NCBI GenBank assembly: GCA_013322215.1 | Contig: JAAMEZ010000029.1 | Location: 62,001 to 126,000, forward strand | Source: Martinezella rhizogenes | GTDB taxonomy: Bacteria > Pseudomonadota > Alphaproteobacteria > Rhizobiales > Rhizobiaceae | Length of the DNA stretch: 64,000 nucleotides | Direction: 5' to 3' | Shown here: positions 53,687 to 62,135 of the stretch, piece by piece | Position numbering within the stretch: position 1 is the first letter of the stretch | Layout: the number at the start of each line of letters is the position of its first letter | Translations under genes and position numbers: made by a program | The notes under the pieces: model-generated | Told to the model about the DNA's origin: nothing | Database searches by the model: none | The model's input: only the letters and a program-made list of their open reading frames with translations

Positions 53687-54421
53687 ATGCCTATCATAAA
53701 ACTGGACACGGTAAGCAAGCGGTACGGCGCTCTCCAAGTCACCGACAAGGTTTCATTGTCAGTTGATGCCGGGGAGGCGTTAGGGATCATTGGTCCGAAC
53801 GGTGCAGGGAAGACAACGCTCTTTAATCTCATCGCTGGGACGACGTTGCCGGACAGCGGGACGATACACTTTGACGGCTCCGACGTAACGCGCGTTCCTG
53901 CGCGTAGCCGCTGTCATCGGGGTATTGGGCGCTCCTTTCAAATACCTCATCCATTTGTCGGTATGACAACCTACGAGAACGTCTTGGTAGGCGCCACTTT
54001 CGGAGGCCGCGCGACCGAGGCAGCAGGAGCTGCGAAAGCCGTTGAGATTCTGGAACTGACGGGGCTGGCGAAAAAAGCAAACACCCTTGCCGGTCAACTC
54101 ACCCTTCTGGAACGCAAGCGACTGGAGATGGCAAGGGCGCTCGCAAGTTCCCCGAAGTTACTTCTGCTCGACGAGATCGCTGGCGGTCTCACCGAGCCGG
54201 AGTGTGTTGAACTCGTCGCGGCCATCAAAAGCGTCCGCAAGGAAGGCGTGTCGATAATCTGGATCGAACACGTCGTTCACGCGCTGTTGGCTGTTGTCGA
54301 CCGCATCGCGGTCATCGACTTCGGCCGCAAGATCGCCGAGGGCGACCCAGCCGCGACGATGGCAAGTCCTGAGGTTGCGGCGATCTACATGGGAATTGAA
54401 GGGGAGGCCGTGCATGCCTGA
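53687..54421 (+). CDS. livG: ABC transporter ATP-binding protein LivG
   Basis: A 244-residue ATPase. Walker A GPNGAGKT is at residues 36-43 and Walker B at LLLLDEIAGGL. The signature is degenerate, reading LTLLERKRLEMARA where Liv-type proteins usually have a glycine-containing LSxGExR sequence, so ATP hydrolysis may depend mainly on the LivF signature. ATG 53687 is chosen after GAGAGAAT; an in-frame start at 53636 lacks a site. It overlaps livF by 8 bases. Confidence 0.87.
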   Translation: MPIIKLDTVSKRYGALQVTDKVSLSVDAGEALGIIGPNGAGKTTLFNLIAGTTLPDSGTIHFDGSDVTRVPARSRCHRGIGRSFQIPHPFVGMTTYENVLVGATFGGRATEAAGAAKAVEILELTGLAKKANTLAGQLTLLERKRLEMARALASSPKLLLLDEIAGGLTEPECVELVAAIKSVRKEGVSIIWIEHVVHALLAVVDRIAVIDFGRKIAEGDPAATMASPEVAAIYMGIEGEAVHA

Positions 54422-55118
54422 CGTCCTTCTATCTACACACGGCCTTCGAGCCGGATATGGCGACTTCCAGGCATTGTTCGGCGTCGACCTGACCCTGTGT
54501 CGAGGTGAAGTACTCGCCCTCATCGGCGCGAATGGTGCAGGCAAGAGCACGCTTTTGAAGGCAATCACGGGCCTGGTGCCCTGCCGCAGTGAGATGGTCC
54601 GTTTGCACGGCAAGGAGATTGGTGGCCAACGGCCCGACAAGATTGCCCGTGGAGGAATTGCACTTGTTCCCGAAGGTCGACGCCTGTTTCGCTCGCTGAC
54701 CGTCGAAGAAAATCTCGTCATCGGTGGGGAAAGGGCACAGTCAGGAAAATGGTCCCTCGACCGCATATATTCCCTGTTCCCAATCCTCGCTGAAAGGCGA
54801 AAAAATCCCGGTACGGCTTTGTCCGGAGGTCAGCAGCAGATGGTCGCCATCGGGCGAGCCTTGATGGCCAATCCAGATGTCATCCTCTTCGACGAGATAT
54901 CACTCGGCCTAGCTCCGGTGGTTATCAAGGACATCTATGCGGTGCTTCCGACCATCGTGGAAAGCGGCGTATCGGCGATCCTGGTCGAGCAGGATGTCTC
55001 GCGAGCACTTTCAGTCGCTCATCGCTTCGTCTGCATGCAAGAGGGGAAAGTCTCGCTTGCGGGTGAACCATCTCAATTCAGCAGGGCCGAAGTCACGGCT
55101 GCTTACTTCGGGACGTGA
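54414..55118 (+). CDS. livF: ABC transporter ATP-binding protein LivF
   Basis: A 234-residue ATPase with Walker A GANGAGKS, canonical signature LSGGQQQM and Walker B VILFDEISLGLAP. It pairs with LivG as the ATPase of the Liv-type importer. ATG 54414 overlaps the livG stop by 8 bases, and its own stop overlaps the possible GTG start of the permease gene. Confidence 0.9.
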   Translation: MPDVLLSTHGLRAGYGDFQALFGVDLTLCRGEVLALIGANGAGKSTLLKAITGLVPCRSEMVRLHGKEIGGQRPDKIARGGIALVPEGRRLFRSLTVEENLVIGGERAQSGKWSLDRIYSLFPILAERRKNPGTALSGGQQQMVAIGRALMANPDVILFDEISLGLAPVVIKDIYAVLPTIVESGVSAILVEQDVSRALSVAHRFVCMQEGKVSLAGEPSQFSRAEVTAAYFGT

Positions 55119-55123
55119 TCGCC

Positions 55124-55987
55124 ATGGATTGGATAAACGCCATCATTCAAGGAATCTTACTAGGCGGCCTCTACGCTTTGTTTGCAGCGGGTCTTTCGCT
55201 GATCTTCGGCGTCATGCGTCTAGTGAACATCGCGCATGGAGACCTTATCGTATTGGCCGCCTACGTTGCCTTGGTCATCGTGCAGGCAACAGGTTTACAC
55301 CCGTTGGCATCAGCGCTGCTTGTTGTCCCGATCATGGCCGTAATCGGATATGTGATGCAACGCTTCTTGCTCAATCCGACAATTGGCAAAGACCTTCTTT
55401 CGCCCTTGTTGGTGACGTTCGGAATATCCGTTCTGTTGCAGAACGGGCTGCTCCTGGGCTTCACCGCAGACAGTCGGCGCTTGCCAGCCGGACCCCTTGA
55501 AACAGCGAGTTTTGAGGTCTTCTCCGGGCTTACAATCGGACTGCTCCCCTTGCTGATGTTTGTTGTCTCGATCTTGGTGATCTTTGGTCTCGACCGAGTC
55601 TTCTTCCACACATCCCTCGGGCGGGCATTTCGTGCGACATCGGACGATGGCGAAGTGGCACAGCTGATGATGATTGACCGTCGCCACATCTTCGGAATGG
55701 CCATGGCTCTTTCACTGGGCGTCGTCGCTATCGCGGGCATCTTTCTGGCAATTCGCACCAACTTCGATCCTGCTTCCGGCCCGACCAGACTGATCTTTGG
55801 CTTCGAGGCGGTGATCATCGGCGGGCTTGGAAACCTCTGGGGGACACTCGCGGGAGGGATAGTGCTCGGTGTTGCCCAGGCTATCGGCGCTCAGATTTCA
55901 CCCGGGTGGCAGATCCTCGCAGGTCACATCGTGTTCTTTGTTGTGTTGGCCTTCAGCCCGCGCGGCCTCTTCCCCAGAATGGATTGA
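55124..55987 (+). CDS. livH: ABC transporter permease LivH
   Basis: A 287-residue permease: INAIIQGILLGGLYALFAAGLSLIFGVMR at the N terminus is typical of LivH, and there are about eight hydrophobic helices. ATG 55124 (MDWINA) is preferred; a GTG at 55115 overlapping the livF stop as GTGA is the alternative. It forms the membrane channel with LivM. Substrate is inferred from the surrounding enzymes, not from the permease. Confidence 0.88.
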   Translation: MDWINAIIQGILLGGLYALFAAGLSLIFGVMRLVNIAHGDLIVLAAYVALVIVQATGLHPLASALLVVPIMAVIGYVMQRFLLNPTIGKDLLSPLLVTFGISVLLQNGLLLGFTADSRRLPAGPLETASFEVFSGLTIGLLPLLMFVVSILVIFGLDRVFFHTSLGRAFRATSDDGEVAQLMMIDRRHIFGMAMALSLGVVAIAGIFLAIRTNFDPASGPTRLIFGFEAVIIGGLGNLWGTLAGGIVLGVAQAIGAQISPGWQILAGHIVFFVVLAFSPRGLFPRMD

Positions 55988-55992
55988 CGGAC

Positions 55993-56994
55993 ATGAGCTT
56001 CCGAATTGAACGCTTTACCCCTGCCAGCCGCGCAACCTCGATTGTCGCCTGTCTCGTGCTGATTGCGTTGGTAGCAGCGCCGTGGCTCACGGGCCGCGCC
56101 AACATCCGTCTGCTGGGCGAGATGTTTTCGTTCCTAGCGCTTGCCAGCCTTTGGAACCTCCTTGCCGGTTATTGTGGACTCGTGTCGGTCGGACAGCAGG
56201 CATTCGTCGGCTTTGGCGGTTACATGCTTTTCGCCTTAGCCATCTTCCTCGGAATGGACCCACTGCTAGCGATCCTCGTTGCGGGCATCCTCGGTGCTGC
56301 CATTGCAGTTCCGATTGGGACACTGCTTTTCCGCCTCCATGGTGCGTATTTTGCCATTGGCAGCTGGGTCTTTGCGGAAGTGCTCCGGCTTTCTTTTGCG
56401 CAGATCTCCTCGCTTGGCGGGGGCTCCGGCTCAAGCCTGCCCACCTCCGTCATTACTGGGATAGCGAGCAGCAGAGAATGGCGCGAGATCTTCATCTACT
56501 GGACCGGTCTGGCTCTCGCCGTGGTCGCCTTGCTTTTCGTTGTCCTCTTGCTCCGTTCAAAGATGGGGCTAGCCCTCACCGGATTGAGGGACAGCGAGAT
56601 CGCTTCAGAAAGCCTGGGCATCAATGCCTGGCTCACGAAAATGACGGTCTATGTCAGCGTCGCAGGTCTCACGACTATGGTTGGGTCTTTCATCTTCCTG
56701 CAGAAATTGCGCATCTCGCCTGATGCCGCCTTCAGCGTGAATGACTGGACTGCCTACGTGATCTTCATCGCCGTGATTGGTGGCATCGGCACCATCGAAG
56801 GGCCGATCGTCGGGACCATCGTCTTCTTCTTGCTTCGCGAAACGCTGGCCGACTTGGGTACGACTTACCTAATGATCCTGGGTGCATTGGCAATCGTGAT
56901 CATGCTGAAGGCACCCCGAGGAATCTGGGGGATCATAAGCGAAAGAACCGGGATCTCGCTCGTGCCAATTCGCCGCCGCGTCGTCTTCCAATAG
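55993..56994 (+). CDS. livM: ABC transporter permease LivM
   Basis: A 333-residue permease with about ten hydrophobic helices and LivM landmarks: LASLWNLLAGYCGLVSVGQQAFVG near residue 45, and GGIGTIEGPIVGT near the C terminus. ATG 55993 is used since earlier in-frame codons lie inside livH. It completes the importer. Confidence 0.9.
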   Translation: MSFRIERFTPASRATSIVACLVLIALVAAPWLTGRANIRLLGEMFSFLALASLWNLLAGYCGLVSVGQQAFVGFGGYMLFALAIFLGMDPLLAILVAGILGAAIAVPIGTLLFRLHGAYFAIGSWVFAEVLRLSFAQISSLGGGSGSSLPTSVITGIASSREWREIFIYWTGLALAVVALLFVVLLLRSKMGLALTGLRDSEIASESLGINAWLTKMTVYVSVAGLTTMVGSFIFLQKLRISPDAAFSVNDWTAYVIFIAVIGGIGTIEGPIVGTIVFFLLRETLADLGTTYLMILGALAIVIMLKAPRGIWGIISERTGISLVPIRRRVVFQ

Positions 56995-57029
56995 CAATTT
57001 TTTTGGCCATAGAACGGGAGGTCTTTGCC

Positions 57030-58301
57030 TTGAGAAATACCAGTGAGCAAGTTGATACGGTTGGCGCATCGAGTAGGTGGCACGTCATGGCGGCTTCATT
57101 TGCAAGCTATGCCTTCGACGCAATGGATTTCATGCTACTCGCGCTGGCGCTGCCACTCATCATCAAGGAGTGGAACCTGACGCTTGCGGATGCCGGTCTG
57201 TTGGGGACTGCAGGGATGATCGGCGTGGGCCTCAGTAGCGTCGTCATCGGGTGGTACTCCGACAACTACGGGCGCAGAAAGGCGCTTATCATCAGCCTTC
57301 TTGTTTTCGGCCTGTTTACGGCTGCGGCCGCTCTAGCGCGTGGTTGGACGGATATGCTGATCTTGCGCTTCGTCGCTGGTCTCGGCCTCGGTGGTGTGTG
57401 GGGTGTTGCCGCCGCATTCATCAATGAGACGTGGCCCAAGCACCTACGTGGACGCGTGATCTCGTTCGTGCTGAGCGCGTGGCCCATCGGCTTTGGAATT
57501 GCAGCCGTGCTTGCCCATTCGATCATGCCGAACTGGGGATGGCGTGTGCTCTTCCTGTGTGGCGGCGGGGCGATCATTACCGTGATTTACATCCTTTTCT
57601 TCGTTCCAGAGTCGCAGGTTTGGGCAGAAGAGAAGAAGAAGTCCGCAGGTGCTGCCACCAAACAACGTGCCTCCGTAGCAGAGATCTTCTCTGGAGAGCT
57701 TCGGCGCAAAACCATCCTGGGAACAGTCGCAGCAAGCTGCGCTCTCGTTGGTTACTGGGGGACCAACACATGGCTGCCGACCTATCTGGTCCAAGAGCGT
57801 GGGCTGGACGCCAGCCACATGACGACATTCATCATTATGCTCAATGTCGGCATGTTCATTGGATATCAGATCTTCGGCTTTCTTGCTGACAAGATCGGGC
57901 GGCGTACCTCGCTTCTCATTTGCTTTACGGGCGCGACGATCATGCTCCCGATCTACGCGTCTATCCACGACAACAACGTGCTGTTCTGGATGGGGCCGCT
58001 GTTGGCAATTTTCTTTGCCTATGCCGGTCCGTTCGGATCGTACTTCCCGGAGCTATACCCAGCCCGTGTCCGTGGGACCGGAGCAGGCTTCTGCTTCAAT
58101 GTTGGTCGCGGCATCTCTGCATTCGCTCCCTTCGTTCTTGGCCAAATCGGAACACGTTATGGCTTGGCGACGGGCATCGGACTTTGCGCGATTGGTTTCC
58201 TTGGGGCTGGTTTGACCATGCTCTTTCTCCCGGAAACCAGGAACGCTCGCACCTCAGTGGCGGATAGCGTCAACGGCACTGAGGCGGTGCAGCAGTCCTA
58301 G
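57030..58301 (+). CDS. MFS transporter, aromatic-acid/sialate porter-like
   Basis: A 423-residue MFS protein with 12 predicted helices. The N-terminal DAMDFMLLALALP matches aromatic-acid:proton and sialate symporters, where the helix-1 aspartate is needed, and the loop motif is GWYSDNYGRRKAL. Start is TTG 57030, 8 bases after GGGAGG; a TTG at 57003 is possible but has no site. The operon thus has two uptake systems, an ABC importer and this proton-driven porter, perhaps for different phenolics. Confidence 0.82.
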   Translation: MRNTSEQVDTVGASSRWHVMAASFASYAFDAMDFMLLALALPLIIKEWNLTLADAGLLGTAGMIGVGLSSVVIGWYSDNYGRRKALIISLLVFGLFTAAAALARGWTDMLILRFVAGLGLGGVWGVAAAFINETWPKHLRGRVISFVLSAWPIGFGIAAVLAHSIMPNWGWRVLFLCGGGAIITVIYILFFVPESQVWAEEKKKSAGAATKQRASVAEIFSGELRRKTILGTVAASCALVGYWGTNTWLPTYLVQERGLDASHMTTFIIMLNVGMFIGYQIFGFLADKIGRRTSLLICFTGATIMLPIYASIHDNNVLFWMGPLLAIFFAYAGPFGSYFPELYPARVRGTGAGFCFNVGRGISAFAPFVLGQIGTRYGLATGIGLCAIGFLGAGLTMLFLPETRNARTSVADSVNGTEAVQQS

Positions 58302-58315
58302 CGCAAGAGAGGGCG

Positions 58316-58336
58316 CGGGGCGGCTCAGCCGCCCCG
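58316..58336 (+). terminator. Strong hairpin between MFS and BKACE genes
   Basis: CGGGGCGGC (58316-58324), TCA loop, GCCGCCCCG (58328-58336): a 9-bp all-GC perfect stem. No T run follows, so partial termination or mRNA processing inside the long operon is more likely than full termination. Confidence 0.5.
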
Positions 58337-58383
58337 TGCCACCAGAACTATGAGCGGCTGGTCCGCTTAAGAAAGGAACTGAA

Positions 58384-59322
58384 ATGGCCGATTTGTCGAA
58401 GAAAGTTATTATCACCTGCGCAGTGACCGGGGGCATCCACACGCCCACGATGTCCGATGCGCTCCCGTTCACGCCTGATGACATAGCCAGGCAGTCCGTT
58501 GAAGCGGCCGAGGCGGGTGCCTCAATTCTTCATCTGCACGCACGAGATCCAAACGACGGTCGTCCGACCCCGGATCCGGCCGTGTTTATGCAGTTCCTGC
58601 CACGCATCAAGCAAGCCACCGATGCGGTGATCAACATCACAACCGGCGGCGGCCTCAATATGACGGTAGAGGATCGGCTCGCGGCGCCTCTCGTGGCGAA
58701 GCCCGAAATGTGCTCATTGAATATGGGCTCCATGAACTTCGGCATCTATCCGCTCGCTGACCGCTACTCTAGCTGGAAGTATGAGTGGGAAGAGCCTTAC
58801 CTACGCGGAACAGACGATTTTATCTTCCGTAATACGTTCCGGGATATCGAACGCATTCTGAAGATATTGGGCGAAGAGCACGGGACGAAGTTCGAGCACG
58901 AATGCTATGATGTCGGTCACCTCTACAATCTCGCCCACTTCGTCGATCGGGGTCTCGTAAAGGGGCCGTTCTTCGTTCAGATGATATTCGGCATCCTTGG
59001 CGGGATTGGTCCTGAGCTGGACAATCTCATGTTCATGAAGCGTACTGCCGACAGACTGTTTGGTGATCAGTATCGCTGGTCGGTACTGGCCGCTGGACGC
59101 TTCCAGATGCCATTCGCGACGCAATCGGCAATGTTGGGCGGCTCTGTTCGTGTCGGTCTAGAGGACTCCCTGTATATCGGGCGTGGCAAGCTCGCGAATT
59201 CCAACGCGGAGCAGGTTGGCAAGATTAAGACAATCCTGCATGAACTGGGACATGAGGTCGCGACCCCAGCAGAAGCTCGTCAAATATTGGGTCTCAAGGG
59301 TGGCGATCAGGTTGGGTTCTGA
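58384..59322 (+). CDS. BKACE family beta-keto acid cleavage enzyme, candidate triacetate acetoacetate-lyase
   Basis: A 312-residue TIM-barrel protein of the BKACE (DUF849) family. Zinc ligands H50 and H52 lie in LHLHARDP, the N terminus VIITCAVTGGIHTP is typical, and GGSVRVGLEDSLYIGRG is near residue 258. BKACE enzymes react a beta-keto acid with acetyl-CoA to give acetoacetate plus a new acyl-CoA. With triacetate as substrate the products are acetoacetate and acetoacetyl-CoA, exactly what the next two enzymes consume. AAGGAAC precedes ATG 58384. Confidence 0.82.
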   Translation: MADLSKKVIITCAVTGGIHTPTMSDALPFTPDDIARQSVEAAEAGASILHLHARDPNDGRPTPDPAVFMQFLPRIKQATDAVINITTGGGLNMTVEDRLAAPLVAKPEMCSLNMGSMNFGIYPLADRYSSWKYEWEEPYLRGTDDFIFRNTFRDIERILKILGEEHGTKFEHECYDVGHLYNLAHFVDRGLVKGPFFVQMIFGILGGIGPELDNLMFMKRTADRLFGDQYRWSVLAAGRFQMPFATQSAMLGGSVRVGLEDSLYIGRGKLANSNAEQVGKIKTILHELGHEVATPAEARQILGLKGGDQVGF

Positions 59323-59356
59323 CGCAGGTGCAGGCCGTAAGCAGTCGAGGTAGTTC

Positions 59357-60133
59357 ATGACGGACGCATTTAAGAGCAACGATGATAGCCGTTCGGGCAT
59401 TCAGGTGATCGCGCGAGCAGCGGCCATCCTGCGGAGCCTCAAAAATGAAAGCGACGGCTTGAGTCTTGGACAGATCGCTGATCGTGTTGGTCTGCCGCGT
59501 TCAACGGTGCAGCGCATCGTTGGCGCTCTTCAAGCAGAACAATTCGTCATTGCCGCAAGCCCAGAACGAGGCATTCGCCTTGGACCGGAGATTGGCGCTC
59601 TTGCTGAATCGGCTCGTATCGACGTGCTCGAAATGCTGCGGCCCTACCTGGTCGACCTGGCCCGCCGGACGAAGGAAACAGTCGATCTGGCCATATTCAG
59701 ATCGAAACGGCTTGTTTTCGTGGACCAGATACCTGGCACGCACCGACTTCGAACCGTTTCCTTCGTGGGCGAGAGTTTCCCGCTTTGCGATTCAGCGAAC
59801 GGAAAAGCCTGCTTGGCCAAACTGAGTGACAAGCAAGTTCTCGCAAGGCTAGCCGAGGAGCAGCCGTCAATCGCTGAAGACCCGAAACTGCTTAAAGCCT
59901 ATCAGGCTGAGATCGAGTCAATCCGGGAAACTGGCGTTGCCTTCGACCGGGACCAACACACAGTGGGCATCTCGGCCGTTGGTGCGGCATTCTACGACCT
60001 GCAGGGCGACCTCTACGCGATCTCGGTGCCCACGCCGAGTTCGCGTTTCCATTCACATGAAAAACTACTCACCGATGAACTGAGCCGCACGCTCGCACAG
60101 ATAGTCGCGCTGGAGATTTTCCGGGCAAGCTAG
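59357..60133 (+). CDS. IclR family regulator
   Basis: A 258-residue IclR protein: N-terminal winged helix SLGQIADRVGLPRSTVQRIVGAL (residues about 37-59) and C-terminal ligand domain with ETVDLAIF and the conserved SVPTPSSRF. IclR regulators commonly control aromatic catabolism (PcaR, PobR type). Its place inside the operon suggests autoregulation; the palindrome at 47225 is a candidate target. GAGGT precedes ATG 59357. Confidence 0.9.
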   Translation: MTDAFKSNDDSRSGIQVIARAAAILRSLKNESDGLSLGQIADRVGLPRSTVQRIVGALQAEQFVIAASPERGIRLGPEIGALAESARIDVLEMLRPYLVDLARRTKETVDLAIFRSKRLVFVDQIPGTHRLRTVSFVGESFPLCDSANGKACLAKLSDKQVLARLAEEQPSIAEDPKLLKAYQAEIESIRETGVAFDRDQHTVGISAVGAAFYDLQGDLYAISVPTPSSRFHSHEKLLTDELSRTLAQIVALEIFRAS

Positions 60134-60158
60134 CCGTAAACTCCAGAGGAGGAGATCG

Positions 60159-62111
60159 ATGAAAGACAACTTGCCTTTGTGGACGCCGTCGGACGAGTTT
60201 CGGCGGTCAACGCCGATGTTTGCCTTCATGCAGGACGCCAACCGCCGGTATTCTCAGGAATTGAACAGCTTTTCTGACTTGCACGCTTGGTCAATCAATA
60301 GCCGGGCTGACTTCTGGACGGCTGTTTGGGACTTTTGTGGCATCAAGGGAGATCGCGGCGAACGAGCGTTGATCAATGCGGATCAGATGCTTGAGGCGTC
60401 GTTCTTTCCGGATGCGTCCCTCAATTTCGCTGAAAACCTGCTCTCCACTACGGGATCAGCGGATGCCCTCGTGTTCCGGGGCGAGGACAAGGTTTCCTAT
60501 CGCTGGTCGTGGGATCATCTCCATGAGGTGGTGTCGAAGCTGCAGCAGGCATTGCGAGCGCTTGGCATCGGAGAAGGCGACCGCATCGCTGCCATGATGC
60601 CCAACCTTCCGGAGACTGTCGCCTTCATGCTCGCGGCAGCATCTATCGGCGCCATTTGGTCTTCGTGTTCGCCAGACTTCGGCGAACAGGGAGTCATGGA
60701 TCGCTTCGGGCAGATCGAACCCAAGCTGTTTATCGCTTGCAGCGGCTATTGGTACAATGGCAAGCTCCAGAATATAGCCTCGAAAGTGGGCGCAATTGCC
60801 GGACGGCTTGGTGTCCCTACGGTAATCGTTCCGTATGCAGGTGGCGTGACTTCGGCACTCGACGCCACGCCAGGGGCCTGGCTGCTTGAGGACTTCACCA
60901 AACCATATGACGCGAAGCCTGTGGAATTCACGCGCCTTCCGTTCTCGCACCCGCTTTTCATCCTTTTCTCGTCGGGAACGACTGGTGTCCCGAAATGCAT
61001 CGTTCATTCAGCTGGCGGCTCCCTGCTTCAGCTCGTCAAGGAGCATCGCCTGCATTGCGGTGTCGTTCCCGGCGATAAGGTCTTCTACTTCACGACCTGT
61101 GGCTGGATGATGTGGAACTGGCTTGTTGTAGGATTGGCGGCGGGGGCTACCCTCTGCCTCTACGACGGCTCACCTTTTGCGCCCGACGGAAACGTTTTGT
61201 TGGACTATGCGCAGACGGAAGGCTTTGCGGTCTTCGGAACGTCGGCCAAATACATCGATGCTGTCAGAAAGAGCGGTCTGACGCCAATCACCTCGCACGA
61301 CTTGTCGGCGCTACGACTGATGACATCGACAGGGTCGCCTCTGTCACCCGAGGGTTTCTCGTTCGTCTATGAGGGGATCAAGAACCAGGTCCAGCTGGCT
61401 TCTATCTCGGGCGGCACCGATATTGTCTCATGCTTCGTGCTGGGAAATTCACTGTCGCCAGTATGGCGAGGCGAAATTCAGGGTCCGGGCCTCGGCCTCG
61501 CCATGGATGTCTGGGACGATACGGGGCAACCCGTTCGACAGGAGAAGGGTGAGCTTGTCTGCACCAAGGCCTTCCCATCGATGCCGGTGATGTTCTGGAA
61601 TGACCCGGACAAGGCTAAGTACAAGGCAGCTTATTTTGAGCGCTTCGACAACGTATGGTGTCACGGTGACTTCGCGGAATGGACTGAGCACGACGGCCTG
61701 ATTATCCATGGTCGTTCGGATGCAACCCTCAATCCCGGCGGGGTGCGTATCGGAACTGCTGAAATCTACAATCAGGTCGAGCAGCTTCCCGAGGTAGAAG
61801 AGGCCCTGTGCATCGGGCAGGATTGGGATGACGATGTCCGCGTTGTTCTGTTCGTCCGACTAGCGCCCGGTGTGGACCTGGATGAGAACCTCTCAAAGAC
61901 GATCCGCGATAAAATACGGGTTGGAGCCTCTCCTCGGCACGTTCCCGCAAAGATCGTCGCGGTCCCAGAGATACCGCGAACTAAGTCGGGAAAGATCGTT
62001 GAACTCGCCGTGCGCGAGATTGTCCACGGTCGGCCGGTCAAGAACATGGAAGCTCTCGCAAACCCCGAAGCGCTCGCTCATTTCGGAAACCGATCAGAGC
62101 TTCGGACCTAA
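60159..62111 (+). CDS. aacS: Acetoacetyl-CoA synthetase
   Basis: A 650-residue adenylate-forming ligase: N-terminal LWTPSDEFR, ATP loop LFSSGTTGVPKCIVHSAGG, TSTGSPLSPEGF, ISGGTDIVSCF, and the C-terminal catalytic lysine in RTKSGKIVE. Length and the WMMWNWLV segment are typical of acetoacetate-CoA ligase rather than acetyl-CoA synthetase. It activates acetoacetate released by BKACE. GAGGAGGAG precedes ATG 60159. Confidence 0.9.
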   Translation: MKDNLPLWTPSDEFRRSTPMFAFMQDANRRYSQELNSFSDLHAWSINSRADFWTAVWDFCGIKGDRGERALINADQMLEASFFPDASLNFAENLLSTTGSADALVFRGEDKVSYRWSWDHLHEVVSKLQQALRALGIGEGDRIAAMMPNLPETVAFMLAAASIGAIWSSCSPDFGEQGVMDRFGQIEPKLFIACSGYWYNGKLQNIASKVGAIAGRLGVPTVIVPYAGGVTSALDATPGAWLLEDFTKPYDAKPVEFTRLPFSHPLFILFSSGTTGVPKCIVHSAGGSLLQLVKEHRLHCGVVPGDKVFYFTTCGWMMWNWLVVGLAAGATLCLYDGSPFAPDGNVLLDYAQTEGFAVFGTSAKYIDAVRKSGLTPITSHDLSALRLMTSTGSPLSPEGFSFVYEGIKNQVQLASISGGTDIVSCFVLGNSLSPVWRGEIQGPGLGLAMDVWDDTGQPVRQEKGELVCTKAFPSMPVMFWNDPDKAKYKAAYFERFDNVWCHGDFAEWTEHDGLIIHGRSDATLNPGGVRIGTAEIYNQVEQLPEVEEALCIGQDWDDDVRVVLFVRLAPGVDLDENLSKTIRDKIRVGASPRHVPAKIVAVPEIPRTKSGKIVELAVREIVHGRPVKNMEALANPEALAHFGNRSELRT

Positions 62112-62135
62112 TTCATATCAAACTTGGAGGATAGG

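Noticed and set aside
49433..59322. Carnitine degradation as explanation for the 3-hydroxyacyl-type dehydrogenase plus BKACE pair
   Set aside because: No betaine/carnitine transporter or thioesterase is seen, whereas a DAPG-hydrolase-family enzyme, cyclase and SDR are present; kept only as an alternative to test.
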